Origin: Flavobacteriaceae bacterium F08102
GTDB taxonomy: Bacteria; Bacteroidota; Bacteroidia; Flavobacteriales; Flavobacteriaceae
Assembly: GCA_023015935.1 (NCBI GenBank)
Contig: JALKAY010000002.1
Coordinates: 372,001 to 436,000 of the forward strand
DNA length: 64,000 bases
Direction of reading: 5' to 3'
Shown: positions 26,729-36,196 of the stretch, in pieces
Position numbering within the stretch: position 1 is the first letter of the stretch
Layout of the letters: every line of letters begins with the position of its first letter
Program-made: the position numbers and the translations under genes
Notes under the pieces: model-generated
Databases searched by the model: none
Told to the model about the DNA's origin: nothing
Seen by the model: the letters and a program-made list of their open reading frames with translations, nothing else

Positions 26729-26736
26729 CAAATTTA
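26729..26736 (-). promoter_or_regulatory. -7 promoter element for argS
   Basis: The minus strand reads TAAATTTG, a match to TAnnTTTG, 18 bases before the argS ATG. A TTG lies only about 10 bases further upstream, too close for a -33 element. Confidence 0.4.
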
Positions 26737-26950
26737 AGATATTTCTCAAGGTTTTTAGTACTTTTATGAGGCTAAATAAAAAAAACGTTTTGACAAACGC
26801 CTAAGATACAATGGAAGTTCTACGGCATTTCTAAAAATAGCTAAAATTTAAGCGAATCGATGCTAAATTAACCTAAGATTTTCTTAAACATACTAGGTTC
26901 GTGTGCTATTAATTGGTCCTAAAAAAAGTATTAATTTAATTTTAAATTCA

Positions 26951-27370
26951 ATGAGATTACCTCCGTTTCACCTAGCAATTCCAGTACATCATTTAGAAGA
27001 AGCCCGTGTTTTTTACCGTGATATCATTGGGTGTTAAGAGGGACGTAGTAGTGATCGTTGGGTAGATTTTAATTTTTATGGGCATCAATTGGTGATTCAT
27101 CTAAAAGAACAAGTACAGTTGGAAACATCAACAAATCCTGTTGACGGAAAAACGGTACCTGTACCCCATTTTGGAATCGTCCTTCCTTGGGATGAGTTCG
27201 ACACTTTGTCTGCAAAAATTCAACATTCAGGAATCGAATTTATCATAGAACCATACATCCGTTTTCAAGGAGAAGAAGGCGAGCAGGCTACCATGTTTTT
27301 TAAAGACCCTAGCGGAAATGCATTGGAATTTAAATCGTTTAAGGATCTAACCAAGTTGTTTGCCAAGTAA
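26951..27370 (+). pseudogene. VOC-family (glyoxalase/dioxygenase fold) protein interrupted by one nonsense codon
   Basis: A continuous 139-codon VOC-family reading frame begins at ATG 26951 and ends at 27370, broken only by TAA at 27035-27037 (codon 29). Without the stop it reads MRLPPFHLAIPVHHL, then VFYRDIIGC, then [36 protein letters not shown] and [12 protein letters not shown]. Relatives carry glutamate at codon 29 (GCEEGRSSD), so a single GAA to TAA change explains it. Metal ligands of the family would be His7, the His of VPHFG and the Glu of ALEFK. A restart at TTG 27089 would give 93 residues lacking the first ligand. It is either a recent pseudogene or a sequencing error. Confidence 0.8.
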
Positions 27371-27458
27371 TATGCTAAATTTCCAATAAAAAATATACGG
27401 TCTTTTTTTTAGGCAATTGGGATTAACCATTTTTATAATTTTTAATAAAAAGGGTGAA

Positions 27459-28292
27459 TTAGGGTTGATCTACGAGTCGAACGGATAGAATTCTTACATC
27501 GTTTACTGGACGGTCAAAGGCATTCGTAGGAACTGCTGTAATAGCATCTATAACCGATAATCCTTCAACGACTTCTCCAAAAACCGTATAGTTTTGATCT
27601 AAATGAGGGGTACCTCCTTTTGTTTTATACCAGTTGCGTTGGTTTTCGGGAATATGATAGGGTGTAAAGTTTGGGTTGCGTTTCCCTCGTTCAATTAACT
27701 CATCATTTAGCTCTTTGCTCTGGTCTTCATTGGCTCTTTTTAGCGCTTTTATCAAGGCATTATTCTTAGGATCATTTGTTGCGTGATAACTAGCTAACCA
27801 GTTATTGATCCTCCCTTCTGCAACTGAGAGTAGGCTGTCATTTTGTACTTTTCCTTGAACGATATAAAATTGGCTACCGCTAGAGGCTCGTTCGGGATTA
27901 TTATCCCTTGCAGCACCGAGAGCACCTTTCTTGTGGAATAATTTCGGATTAATTTCGGCAGGGATTTTATATGGTAACTCTCCTTCTCCTAGCGGGTCTT
28001 CTTTTTTAGCCATTTTACTTTTAGGATCTCCAGCTTGTGCCATGAAATTTTTAATTACGCGATGAAATAATAATCCGTCAAAAAATTTATCCTTGGTAAG
28101 TTTGATGAAATTATCGCGATGTAATGGGGTTTCATTATACAATTCAATAAGCATGGTTCCTTTATTTGTCCTCATTTCTAAAGTAACGTTCTTTTCTTGA
28201 TTTGAAGTAGCGGTTGCTTGTGCCTCTTTGACGTTTATAAAAAGCAAAATTACCCCCATAATAAGGAGTGTATAATGGATGTTTTTTTTCAT
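27459..28292 (-). CDS. peptidylprolyl isomerase, cyclophilin type, exported
   Basis: A 277-residue proline cis-trans isomerase for protein folding in the envelope. The cyclophilin domain starts near residue 40: MRTNKGTMLIELY, HRDNFIKL, FFDGLLFHRVIKNFMAQAGDP and GSQFYIVQG carry the catalytic Arg and the binding-site residues. The family core is interrupted by a 65-residue charged insert (about 165-230), and the domain ends with YTVFGEVVEGLSVIDAI. The ATG at 28292 gives a proper signal peptide (MKKNIHYTLLIMGVILLF); an upstream ATG at 28301 is a possible alternative, and the longest frame (from 28394) adds an unlikely extension. It lies downstream of folD in the same direction, but 268 bases separate them. 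Confidence 0.88.
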   Translation of the reverse strand: MKKNIHYTLLIMGVILLFINVKEAQATATSNQEKNVTLEMRTNKGTMLIELYNETPLHRDNFIKLTKDKFFDGLLFHRVIKNFMAQAGDPKSKMAKKEDPLGEGELPYKIPAEINPKLFHKKGALGAARDNNPERASSGSQFYIVQGKVQNDSLLSVAEGRINNWLASYHATNDPKNNALIKALKRANEDQSKELNDELIERGKRNPNFTPYHIPENQRNWYKTKGGTPHLDQNYTVFGEVVEGLSVIDAITAVPTNAFDRPVNDVRILSVRLVDQP

Positions 28293-28560
28293 TTTGAGCA
28301 TTTTAATAGATTGGGGTATACATGGTAGAACCTTTATTGTGAATAAAAATAACCAATTAAATACTATAGGTCGGTAATACCGAAGGATTTTCACGCGCTA
28401 TGTAGTTTTTAATCCTACAAATATGAATGTTTATGTAAGCATGTTGAATGCTATTAACCTGTTGAGGCGTAATCTGTTATGAATCAAAGAAAACGTTGTT
28501 TTTTTTCGGGTGTTACGTCGCGATGGATGGTTTAATGGGAAATAATCCAAAAACGATGTG

Positions 28561-29436
28561 TTAATCTCTGTTTTCGCAGGCTTGAAGGGTGTTTTTGAGA
28601 AGCATAGCGATGGTCATTGGACCAACTCCTCCAGGTACGGGGGTGATAAATGAAGCTTTGGGACTTACAGAAGCGAAATCGACATCACCTGCGAGACGGT
28701 ATCCTCTTTTTTTACTGTCATCTTCTACACGTGTAATACCCACGTCAATAATCGTTACCCCTTGTTTTACCATGTCTCCAGTTAAAAATTCGGGAATGCC
28801 TAAAGCTGCGACAATAATATCGGCTTGTAGGGTAATCGCTTTTAAATTTTTCGTACGGCTATGTGTTAAGGTTACTGTGGCATTACCTTGTGCTCTTTTT
28901 TGCGCCAGTAAAATACTCATGGGTTCTCCAACAATGTGACTTCGACCAATTACAACTACATGTTGTCCACTTGTTTCTACCTGATATCGTTTTAGGAGTT
29001 CAAGAATTCCATACGGTGTAGCAGGTAAAAAGGTAGGTAAGTTCAAGGCCATTTTGCCAACATTCATGGGATGAAAACCATCCACGTCTTTCGCTGGATC
29101 AATGGCTAATAATATTTTTTGTTCATCAATGTGTTTTGGCAATGGAAGTTGTACAATAAATCCATCAATGTCTGAATTCGCGTTTAGGGAGGCAATTTCT
29201 GAGAGTAATTGCTCTTCACTTGTGCTGGCATCTAACGTAATGAGGGTTGATTTATAGCCAACTCGCTCACAGGCTTTGACTTTGCTATTGACGTAGGTCA
29301 TGCTAGCTCCGTCGTTGCCCACTAAAACTGCGGCCAGATGTGGGATTTTTTTTCCAGCCTCTTTTCGCGCTGCAACGGCGACAGTTAATTCATCTTTTAT
29401 GGTATTTGAAGTTGCCTTGCCGTCGAGTAAAGTCAT
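28561..29436 (-). CDS. folD: bifunctional methylenetetrahydrofolate dehydrogenase / methenyl-THF cyclohydrolase
   Basis: FolD interconverts 5,10-methylene-, methenyl- and 10-formyl-tetrahydrofolate using NADP. The 291-residue protein shows the catalytic lysine block [13 protein letters not shown] (about 49-61), the QLPLPKHID motif, DVDGFHP, and the NADP-binding [13 protein letters not shown] followed by a C-terminal [12 protein letters not shown]. The length is standard. It supplies one-carbon units to purine and thymidylate synthesis. It lies 144 bases after ffh in the same direction. Confidence 0.97.
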   Translation of the reverse strand: MTLLDGKATSNTIKDELTVAVAARKEAGKKIPHLAAVLVGNDGASMTYVNSKVKACERVGYKSTLITLDASTSEEQLLSEIASLNANSDIDGFIVQLPLPKHIDEQKILLAIDPAKDVDGFHPMNVGKMALNLPTFLPATPYGILELLKRYQVETSGQHVVVIGRSHIVGEPMSILLAQKRAQGNATVTLTHSRTKNLKAITLQADIIVAALGIPEFLTGDMVKQGVTIIDVGITRVEDDSKKRGYRLAGDVDFASVSPKASFITPVPGGVGPMTIAMLLKNTLQACENRD

Positions 29437-29580
29437 TGGATTAAAATATTAGAGTTAGTATTAAATGTCGTCGCTGAGAATGTTATAGATTAAGTGTACT
29501 TTATAAAAATGAATTGATCTGGTATTAATTTGCCTTTTCCATAGACGTTTGTTGAATTTAAAGTAGTGCTTTATGCACTC

Positions 29581-30909
29581 CTATTTTAATCCTTTCATCA
29601 TTTGCATCATGCGTTTTCCACCACCACCTTGCATCATTTTCATCATCTTGCTCATTTGATCAAATTGTTTCATTAATTGATTAACTTCTTGAACGCTGGT
29701 TCCTGAACCTTTTGCAATTCTCTTTTTGCGACTAGAATTGATTATAGCTGGTTTGCTTCGTTCGGTTGGTGTCATGGAATGAATAATAGCTTCGATTCCT
29801 TTGAATGCATCATCATCAATATCTATGTTTTTCATAGCCTTTCCAACACCCGGTATCATCCCGATTAAGTCTTTCATATTCCCCATCTTCTTAATCTGTT
29901 GAATTTGTTTGAGGAAATCATCAAAGCCAAATTGATTTTTGGCAATTTTCTTTTGTATTTTTCTAGCTTCTTCTTCGTCGTACTGTTCTTGTGCTCTTTC
30001 TACTAAAGAGACAACATCTCCCATCCCTAAGATACGATCTGCCATACGGTCAGGATGGAATACGTCAATCGCTTCCATTTTTTCTCCAGTACCGATGAAT
30101 TTGATAGGCTTATTGACAACTGATTTAATCGATAACGCCGCACCACCTCGGGTGTCACCGTCTAACTTAGTCAATATAACCCCGTCAAAATTTAAGACAT
30201 CGTTAAAAGCCTTTGCCGTATTTACAGCATCTTGACCTGTCATCGAATCGACAACAAATAAGGTTTCTTGTGGGTGAATTGCACTGTGTATGTTTGAAAT
30301 TTCACGCATCATCTCGTCATCTACTGCCAATCGTCCAGCGGTATCTATAATGATGACGTTTTTCCCATTCGCTTTTGCGTATTTAATGGCATTTTGTGAA
30401 ATTTCTACTGGATTTTGATTGCCTTCTTCTGCATACACTTCTACACCAATCTGTTCCCCAACTACACGAAGTTGATTAATAGCTGCAGGTCTATAAACAT
30501 CACATCCAACTAAAAGAACTTGCTTTGTTTTTTTCTTTTTTAAGTAGTTGGCTAGTTTACCAGAAAAGGTTGTTTTACCAGAACCTTGTAATCCAGACAT
30601 TAAAATTATAGATGGAGTAGCATTTAAGTTAAGGCCAACGGTTTCTCCACCCATCAATTGGGTTAATTCGTCTTTGACAATTTTAACCATTAATTGTCCC
30701 GGATTTAACGTAGTCAATACATTTTGACCTAAGGCTTTTTCCTTAACCTTAACCGTAAATTCTTTAGCAATTTTATAGTTAACATCTGCGTCAAGTAAGG
30801 CTCTTCGAACCTCTTTTAACGTTTCAGCTACGTTTATTTCAGTAATTTTTCCATGTCCTTTAAGTACATGAAATGCTTTATCTAACTTATCACTTAAATT
30901 ATTAAACAT
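29581..30909 (-). CDS. ffh: signal recognition particle protein Ffh
   Basis: Ffh binds 4.5S RNA and the signal sequences of nascent membrane proteins and delivers them to FtsY. The 442-residue protein has the N domain (about 1-90), the GTPase G domain with G1 GLQGSGKTT, G3 DTAGR and G4 TKLDGD, and the methionine-rich M domain from about 300, ending in MMKMMQGGGG and MMQMMKGLK. The length is normal. Transcription probably starts at the promoter 30936-30962. The 4.5S RNA gene is not in this window. Confidence 0.97.
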   Translation of the reverse strand: MFNNLSDKLDKAFHVLKGHGKITEINVAETLKEVRRALLDADVNYKIAKEFTVKVKEKALGQNVLTTLNPGQLMVKIVKDELTQLMGGETVGLNLNATPSIILMSGLQGSGKTTFSGKLANYLKKKKTKQVLLVGCDVYRPAAINQLRVVGEQIGVEVYAEEGNQNPVEISQNAIKYAKANGKNVIIIDTAGRLAVDDEMMREISNIHSAIHPQETLFVVDSMTGQDAVNTAKAFNDVLNFDGVILTKLDGDTRGGAALSIKSVVNKPIKFIGTGEKMEAIDVFHPDRMADRILGMGDVVSLVERAQEQYDEEEARKIQKKIAKNQFGFDDFLKQIQQIKKMGNMKDLIGMIPGVGKAMKNIDIDDDAFKGIEAIIHSMTPTERSKPAIINSSRKKRIAKGSGTSVQEVNQLMKQFDQMSKMMKMMQGGGGKRMMQMMKGLK

Positions 30910-30935
30910 CGGCTTGCGTCATTTTTAATGAGTTG

Positions 30936-30962
30936 CAAAGATAATTTATTTTGTCAAAGCAA
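30936..30962 (-). promoter_or_regulatory. -33/-7 promoter for ffh
   Basis: On the minus strand TTG (30962-30960) is followed after 16 bases by TATCTTTG (30943-30936), a full match to the -7 consensus, 26 bases before the ffh ATG. The spacing is about two bases shorter than ideal. Confidence 0.5.
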
Positions 30963-31032
30963 CGAAGTCATATTTTTTTTAAATATGCTAAAATATTTAG
31001 GCTTTCTATTAATTCAATTGAAGGGAACCGTG

Positions 31033-31040
31033 TACCTTTG
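31033..31040 (+). promoter_or_regulatory. -7 promoter element for the MgtC-like gene
   Basis: TACCTTTG matches TAnnTTTG, 30 bases before the ATG at 31071. A TTG at 31018 lies only 12 bases upstream, so no proper -33 element was identified. Confidence 0.4.
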
Positions 31041-31070
31041 TGTAGAATCTGTTGTATTAAATTGTGACCT

Positions 31071-31541
31071 ATGTTTTTTAATGCCATTTTTGCTTCATTT
31101 GAACCAGGCCCCCAAGGAACAGGAGAGTTTGCACTGAATTTGTGTTTAGCTATTTTGGGAGGGCTGTTGATCGGATTAGAGCGTGAGATCAAAGGGAAAA
31201 GTGCTGGGTTAAAAACAAACGCTTTAGTGGCTGTAGGTGCAGCCGTTTTTATTATGGTCTCCTTGAAATTTTATAGTTCAGATAAAATTGACCCTACACG
31301 TGTCATAGGTCAAGTGGTTACGGGGATTGGATTTTTAGGAGCGGGGGTTATATTAAAACGTCACAATGAAATTAGTGGCTTAACAACAGCAGCTACTGTA
31401 TGGTGTAGTGCAGCAGTAGGTTGTCTTGCAGCCATCGAACTCTATGCTGAATTGCTAATTTTTGTGCTTGCAGTAGTCTTTATTAATTTGATTTTTGGTT
31501 TAATTGATCACCTTATAGGTAAGGTCAAAAAGCGGAATTAA
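31071..31541 (+). CDS. MgtC/SapB family membrane protein
   Basis: A 156-residue integral membrane protein of the MgtC/SapB family, with four to five transmembrane helices. The hallmark is GLLIGLEREIKGKSAGLKTNALVAVGAA, followed by RVIGQVVTGIGFLGAGVIL and GLTTAATVWCSAAVG. This is the conserved membrane domain only; the soluble C-terminal domain of Salmonella MgtC is absent. The biochemical role is not settled in the family (MgtC itself acts on ATP synthase and magnesium homeostasis), so none is claimed here. It diverges from ffh. Confidence 0.92.
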   Translation: MFFNAIFASFEPGPQGTGEFALNLCLAILGGLLIGLEREIKGKSAGLKTNALVAVGAAVFIMVSLKFYSSDKIDPTRVIGQVVTGIGFLGAGVILKRHNEISGLTTAATVWCSAAVGCLAAIELYAELLIFVLAVVFINLIFGLIDHLIGKVKKRN

Positions 31542-31801
31542 ACGAGGCGTCTATTTGCTAAAATCTTTTTTTTGGATGGCTGTATCGATACCATTAGAAG
31601 CGGTCAATTTTAAGTTGAATACGTTTACTTTTATTTGAAGAGTAGGGAGCTGGGGTGTTGTCGTGAAAAAAAATCAGAACGATTTGATTTCATATTGTAA
31701 CAATTTGTTTATAAATGTGTTGTAAGTGAATGGTGCCGAGGTTCGGTTTTGTTCACCACTAGTTTGTGCGGTTGTGAATAATGAAAACTTCATATAAAGT
31801 A

Positions 31802-32356
31802 CTAAAGTATATCATCTGTAAAATGACGCTTATCTTTATCTTTTTTAAATTTTTGCTGGTTGTATTCAGATGAACGGTTCTTAGGAATGGATAAACTATT
31901 CCAGTCGGCTCCTTGAATCATTTTACCTATAAAGACCAATTGACCAACGTGATAGCTGTAATGGCAGAGTTGACGGTTAATTGCTTCTGTTACAGTATGA
32001 CCTTGATTTCGAATGTATATAATCCGGTCTAAATCGTCTGTAGTCAGGGAGTTAATTACTTGAAATAAGCATTCCCATCCATGATTCCAAGCCTTTATTA
32101 TCGCTTCTTTATTTGGAAAGTCATCTTCAAATTCAAGGTCTCTTTGACGCCATTCTTTCTCTCCATCTTCTGTGAAAAAATTAGTCCATCGCGATAGCAT
32201 ATTGCCCGCCATATGTTTTACCAATAGGCTCATACTATTGCTTTGTTCATTGTATTTCCAAGATAATTCATCGAAGTTAAAACGTGCTAAGGTTTGATCA
32301 CCTAAATATTTGTAGTAGGTAAATTGTTTTTGGATACTTTCAATATAAGATTCCAT
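31802..32356 (-). CDS. DinB-like protein, DUF1572 family
   Basis: A 184-residue four-helix protein of the DinB/YfiT-like superfamily, best matching the DUF1572 branch. The likely metal-site histidines are in LVKHMAGN (about residue 48) and in LCHYSYHVGQLVFIGKMI (about 131-148). DinB-type proteins in other bacteria are damage-inducible or thiol (bacillithiol) transferases; the role of this branch is not known. The 260 bases on its C-terminal side hold nothing recognisable. A second, different DinB protein is at 56718-57233. Confidence 0.85.
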   Translation of the reverse strand: MESYIESIQKQFTYYKYLGDQTLARFNFDELSWKYNEQSNSMSLLVKHMAGNMLSRWTNFFTEDGEKEWRQRDLEFEDDFPNKEAIIKAWNHGWECLFQVINSLTTDDLDRIIYIRNQGHTVTEAINRQLCHYSYHVGQLVFIGKMIQGADWNSLSIPKNRSSEYNQQKFKKDKDKRHFTDDIL

Positions 32357-32459
32357 GGTATACTAATTTTGAATCTATGGATAGGTAATTTAAGGTGAAA
32401 AATGTTTTAAAGAAGTTTAATATTATTTGTTTGTTCTCAGGAATGCCCTGTACTTTCCT

Positions 32460-32945
32460 TTATTTTGAAGGAATAAACTTAATAGAACTGGTATTTACAC
32501 AATAGCGCTTTCCTGTGGTTTCTTTAGGACCGTCATCAAAGATATGGCCTAAATGCCCTCCACATTTTGCACAGGTGATTTCTGTTCTAATCATTCCTGC
32601 ACTCAGGTCTCTATGGAATTCGACGGTTCCAGGAATTGCATCATCAAAGGATGGCCAACCACAATGGCTTTCAAACTTACTGTTAGACACAAATAATTGC
32701 GAATCACAAGCGCGACAAACGTAAGTACCTTTTTCAAAATGGTTGGTATACCCTCCGTTTCCGGGTCTATCAGTGCCTTTTTCTCTTAACACATAATATT
32801 CTTGAGGCGTCAATTTAGCACGCCATTCAGCTTCTGTTTTTACTATTTTATCCGTTTTTTTATCCATTGTTTGTTCTTTTTCTTGGGCAATTCCTGTACA
32901 ACTACTAAAAAAATATAAGCAAATTAAATAGATACTATTTTTCAT
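32460..32945 (-). CDS. msrB: peptide-methionine (R)-S-oxide reductase, exported
   Basis: MsrB repairs methionine-R-sulfoxide in proteins. The 161-residue product has an N-terminal lipoprotein-like signal (LYFFSSC, Cys16), so it should act in the periplasm. The MsrB domain occupies about 35-161. The structural zinc cysteines are in YVCRACDSQ and CAKCGGHLG. The catalytic cysteine is in KRYCVNTSS, preceded by GHIFDDGP. The start is 2 bases from the stop of the upstream alpha/beta hydrolase gene, so the two are probably one operon. The resolving-cysteine arrangement is not resolved from sequence alone. Confidence 0.95.
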   Translation of the reverse strand: MKNSIYLICLYFFSSCTGIAQEKEQTMDKKTDKIVKTEAEWRAKLTPQEYYVLREKGTDRPGNGGYTNHFEKGTYVCRACDSQLFVSNSKFESHCGWPSFDDAIPGTVEFHRDLSAGMIRTEITCAKCGGHLGHIFDDGPKETTGKRYCVNTSSIKFIPSK

Positions 32946-32947
32946 AG

Positions 32948-33802
32948 TTAACGTTGTATAAATTTAATAATATTCACGATGGTATTAAAATCGCGAATTA
33001 TTCTTCGGTGTCCTAAGCCATTTGTAATTAAGAGACGTCCTTGTTTGAGGTTTTGTCGAATTTTATACGCATTACTTACATCTACATCGGTATCATCTGT
33101 ATCGTGAATAATTAATGTTGGTACGTTAATTTTTTTAGCAGCTTCGGCTGCAGAGGTTTCATTAATTCCCCCAGGCTGATCTTTTTCAATGCGTTGGATG
33201 AGGGCATTACACACCTTCGAATTCAGTTCTAATTTGTGAATAAAATCTTCAATAATTTTATCCGTATAGGCGGCAATTCCAAGGGTTATGAGTTTAGGAA
33301 ACATCGGTTTTTTTGCTTGGGCAATCATCAGGGAAATACCCCCAAAAGAATGTCCTATAGCTGCTTCAAAGGGGCCAAATTTTTCATTAATGGCATCCAT
33401 GCATGCGGTATTTTCTAAAATATGTGTTCGCGTTCCTTCGGATAGTCCATGGGCTGGACCGTCATACGTGATGACCATCATTCCATTTTCTAGGAGTTTA
33501 TCGGCTATTTCATAAAGTTGTGTAGCCCTTCCAGCCCAAGCATGTGCTAGTAAAATACGGGTTTTTGAAAAACCGTATTCGTAAACCATAATTTTACGAT
33601 CTATTTGTGGAACTTCAAAAGGGATTGCCTTAACGCTTTTTTGCATCATTTGCTCTCGTTCTGGAGTCGCAAACTTTGGCGGTGTCATAAATATGTTGAG
33701 TGCAAATTTTGCCGCCATGGGGGTAGAGAAAAATTGTAGGAGTTTACCAACTCTTTTTACTTTTGGCGGAATCTCAAAAAGTTGAGCTGTTTTTTTTGTC
33801 AT
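32948..33802 (-). CDS. alpha/beta hydrolase
   Basis: A 284-residue alpha/beta-hydrolase fold protein without signal peptide. The nucleophile elbow is GHSFGG (about residues 148-153), the acid is in IIHDTDDTDVD, and the base is His in NGLGHRRII. The oxyanion strand is ILLAHAWAGRATQ. The substrate is unknown; esterase, thioesterase or peptidase activity are all possible. It is the first gene of a two-gene unit with msrB and diverges from the M48 lipoprotein gene. Confidence 0.86.
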   Translation of the reverse strand: MTKKTAQLFEIPPKVKRVGKLLQFFSTPMAAKFALNIFMTPPKFATPEREQMMQKSVKAIPFEVPQIDRKIMVYEYGFSKTRILLAHAWAGRATQLYEIADKLLENGMMVITYDGPAHGLSEGTRTHILENTACMDAINEKFGPFEAAIGHSFGGISLMIAQAKKPMFPKLITLGIAAYTDKIIEDFIHKLELNSKVCNALIQRIEKDQPGGINETSAAEAAKKINVPTLIIHDTDDTDVDVSNAYKIRQNLKQGRLLITNGLGHRRIIRDFNTIVNIIKFIQR

Positions 33803-33853
33803 TAGTGTTCAATTCTTGTCTACGAATTTAGGCATTTTTTGTATATTTACTCT

Positions 33854-34699
33854 ATGATAAAATTGAAGAAACTACGAATGCAAAAGATCGGAATTTTAAT
33901 AGTACTTTTTGGCTTTATGGTAAGCTGTAGTACGGTACCAATAACAGGAAGAAAGCGTGTGAACTTTGTAAGTGATGAAGCAATTTTACCAACTGCGTTT
34001 GAGCAGTATAGTGGTTTTTTAGCTGAAAATAAATTATCTACAGATGCCGCTAAAACGGCCGAAATAAAGAATGTGGGTGCTCGAATTTCCAAGGCAGTAG
34101 ACCGGTTTATGAGAGCGAATGGCATGAGTAAAGAAGCAGATGCATATCGATGGGAATTTAATCTAGTGGAAGATGAAACGGTCAATGCATGGTGTATGCC
34201 TGGAGGAAAAGTCGTTTTTTATACGGGTATTTTACCGATTTGTAAAAATACTGATGGGATTGCCGCCGTAATGGGGCATGAAGTGGCTCATGCTTTTGCA
34301 AAGCATGGGCAAGAACGTATGTCTACAAGTCAAATACAACAGTATGGAGGGATAGCGGTAGCTTTAGCTACGGCAAATAGCGACCCTCGAAAGCAACAAA
34401 TATGGAATACCGTATATGGGGTGGGATCTCAAGTAGGGGTCATGTTACCATTTAGTAGAGTACACGAACGTGAGGCTGACCGATTAGGACTCGTATTTAT
34501 GATAATGGCAGGATATAATGGAGAGGAAGCAGCAGAGGTCTGGGTTCGGATGAGTGAACGTCCAGGGGCAGATCAAGCGCCGCCAGAATTCTTAAGTACA
34601 CATCCGTCAAATGAATCGAGAATTGCAGATTTACGAGCCTATTTGCCAGAAGCTAAAGTGTTGGCTAAAAAATACAACGCGAAGAACTTTTCAAATTAA
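33854..34699 (+). CDS. M48 family metalloprotease, lipoprotein
   Basis: A 281-residue zinc endopeptidase of the M48 (LoiP/BepA-like) group. The signal peptide ends FMVSC, so a lipoprotein facing the periplasm is expected. The zinc motif is HEVAH at 142-146, and the third ligand is the glutamate in HEREADRLGL about 60 residues later. The Pfam-like core covers about 75-265. In E. coli relatives take part in outer-membrane protein quality control. The ATG at 33854 is used; the longer frame starts with TTG at 33839. A strong terminator follows. Confidence 0.93.
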   Translation: MIKLKKLRMQKIGILIVLFGFMVSCSTVPITGRKRVNFVSDEAILPTAFEQYSGFLAENKLSTDAAKTAEIKNVGARISKAVDRFMRANGMSKEADAYRWEFNLVEDETVNAWCMPGGKVVFYTGILPICKNTDGIAAVMGHEVAHAFAKHGQERMSTSQIQQYGGIAVALATANSDPRKQQIWNTVYGVGSQVGVMLPFSRVHEREADRLGLVFMIMAGYNGEEAAEVWVRMSERPGADQAPPEFLSTHPSNESRIADLRAYLPEAKVLAKKYNAKNFSN

Positions 34700-34718
34700 A
34701 CAATCAAGTTAATAAGGT

Positions 34719-34748
34719 AAAAAGCCATTCAAAATGAATGGCTTTTTT
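34719..34748 (+). terminator. intrinsic terminator after the M48 gene
   Basis: A perfect 13-bp stem (34719-34731 with 34735-34747) with a three-base AAA loop runs into T6 at 34743-34748, 19 bases after the stop. The A-rich rising arm could also work for the opposite strand. Confidence 0.88.
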
Positions 34749-34897
34749 GTTTAATTTTTTATCGAGCTAGTCGGAATTGTTGGCGAATAGATTTTAGTGT
34801 TAAACCCGTCTTATAAAAAATTAAAACTGAATTGCTATTGGAGCGAGGAACGTCTGTTTTTTGCTATATTAGCATCGCTAACCAACCTAACCTCACT

Positions 34898-36196
34898 ATG
34901 CTTCAACGAGGCGATAAAAAATTAATTAATGCCTGGGCCTTTTATGATTGGGCAAATTCAGTATATTCTTTAGTAATTGCTACGGCAGTGTTTCCAATTT
35001 ATTATGCCGCATTGACGAAAAATCATGAAAGTGTCTCATTTCTTGGCGGAACGTTTGATCCGATAAGTTTATATAACTACGCATTGTCATTTTCATTTTT
35101 AGTGGTTGCTTTTATTTCACCTGTTCTCTCTGGAATTGCTGATTATACCGGTAATAAAAAAAAGTTTCTAAAATTCTTTTGCCTATTAGGTGCACTATCT
35201 GTAATGAGTCTCTACTTTTTTGACGGGATTGCAAATTTATGGGTGGGGATCGTGTTTACAATATTAGCGAGTATTGGTTTTTGGGGAAGCATCGTTTTTT
35301 ACAATTCTTATTTACCTGAGGTTGCTTTTCCTGAACAACAAGATAAAGTCAGTGCAAAAGGGTTTATCTATGGGTATGTGGGGTCGATTTTATTATTGAT
35401 TGTTAATCTGTTGATGATCCAAAATTATGCTTGGTTTGGATTTGAAGATAGCGCGATGCCAACGCGATTGACTTTTGTCTTAGTAGGGGTTTGGTGGCTT
35501 GGTTTTGCGCAAATCACCTTTAAACGCCTTCCAAACAACGTATTCAATAGGAAACCCCAAAAAGATTATATATGGAAAGGGTTTAATGAATTAAAAAAAG
35601 TGTATCGTGAATTAAAGGAATTTCCACGACTGAAGATTTTTTTAGGGGCTTTTTTTATGTTTAGTATTGGTGTGCAAACGATCGTATTGATGGCCGGTGT
35701 ATTTGGTTCGAATGAGCTTGAACTCGAAACTTCTAAATTAATTATGACCATTTTAATAGTTCAGCTAGTAGCCGTTGTCGGTGCTTATTTGTTTTCAAGA
35801 TTATCTACCAAAATAGGAAATATAGCTACGTTAAAAGTGACTATTGTCATTTGGGGGGGTGTTTGTTTTATCGCGTTTTTACTAGATAAATCTCAGCCAA
35901 ATGTTGAATTGTATTTTTATGGATTAGGGGGGATACTCGGACTTGTACTTGGAGCTATTCAATCCATTTCGCGCTCCACCTATTCTAAACTTTTACCAGA
36001 AACACAAGATCACGCAACGTATTTTAGTTTTTATGATGTTACAGAAAAGGTAGCGATTGTACTAGGTACTTTTGTCTTTGGTGCACTAATTGGAATTACT
36101 GGATCAATGCAGGCGAGTGTCCTTGTTTTAGCAGGATTCTTTTTACTTTCATTCATTCTTTTAAGCTTTTTGAAAAAGTCAAAACACGTGCAATAA
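34898..36196 (+). CDS. MFS transporter, UMF1/Atg22-like permease
   Basis: A 432-residue major-facilitator permease with about 12 membrane segments. The N-terminal block INAWAFYDWANSVYSLVI is the signature of the Atg22-like/UMF1 branch. It further shows SPVLSGIADYTGNKK at the loop between helices 2 and 3, FYNSYLPEVA, and GLVLGAIQSISRSTYSKLLPE in the second half. The eukaryotic relative Atg22 exports amino acids from vacuoles; the bacterial substrate is unknown. The ATG at 34898 is used because the extension to 34832 does not match the family. It is followed by a long gene-free region. Confidence 0.9.
   Translation: MLQRGDKKLINAWAFYDWANSVYSLVIATAVFPIYYAALTKNHESVSFLGGTFDPISLYNYALSFSFLVVAFISPVLSGIADYTGNKKKFLKFFCLLGALSVMSLYFFDGIANLWVGIVFTILASIGFWGSIVFYNSYLPEVAFPEQQDKVSAKGFIYGYVGSILLLIVNLLMIQNYAWFGFEDSAMPTRLTFVLVGVWWLGFAQITFKRLPNNVFNRKPQKDYIWKGFNELKKVYRELKEFPRLKIFLGAFFMFSIGVQTIVLMAGVFGSNELELETSKLIMTILIVQLVAVVGAYLFSRLSTKIGNIATLKVTIVIWGGVCFIAFLLDKSQPNVELYFYGLGGILGLVLGAIQSISRSTYSKLLPETQDHATYFSFYDVTEKVAIVLGTFVFGALIGITGSMQASVLVLAGFFLLSFILLSFLKKSKHVQ

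Noticed and set aside
31542-31801. The gap between the MgtC-like and DUF1572 genes as an RNA locus
   Set aside because: No stable stem, T-run or tRNA-like motif was recognised in it.
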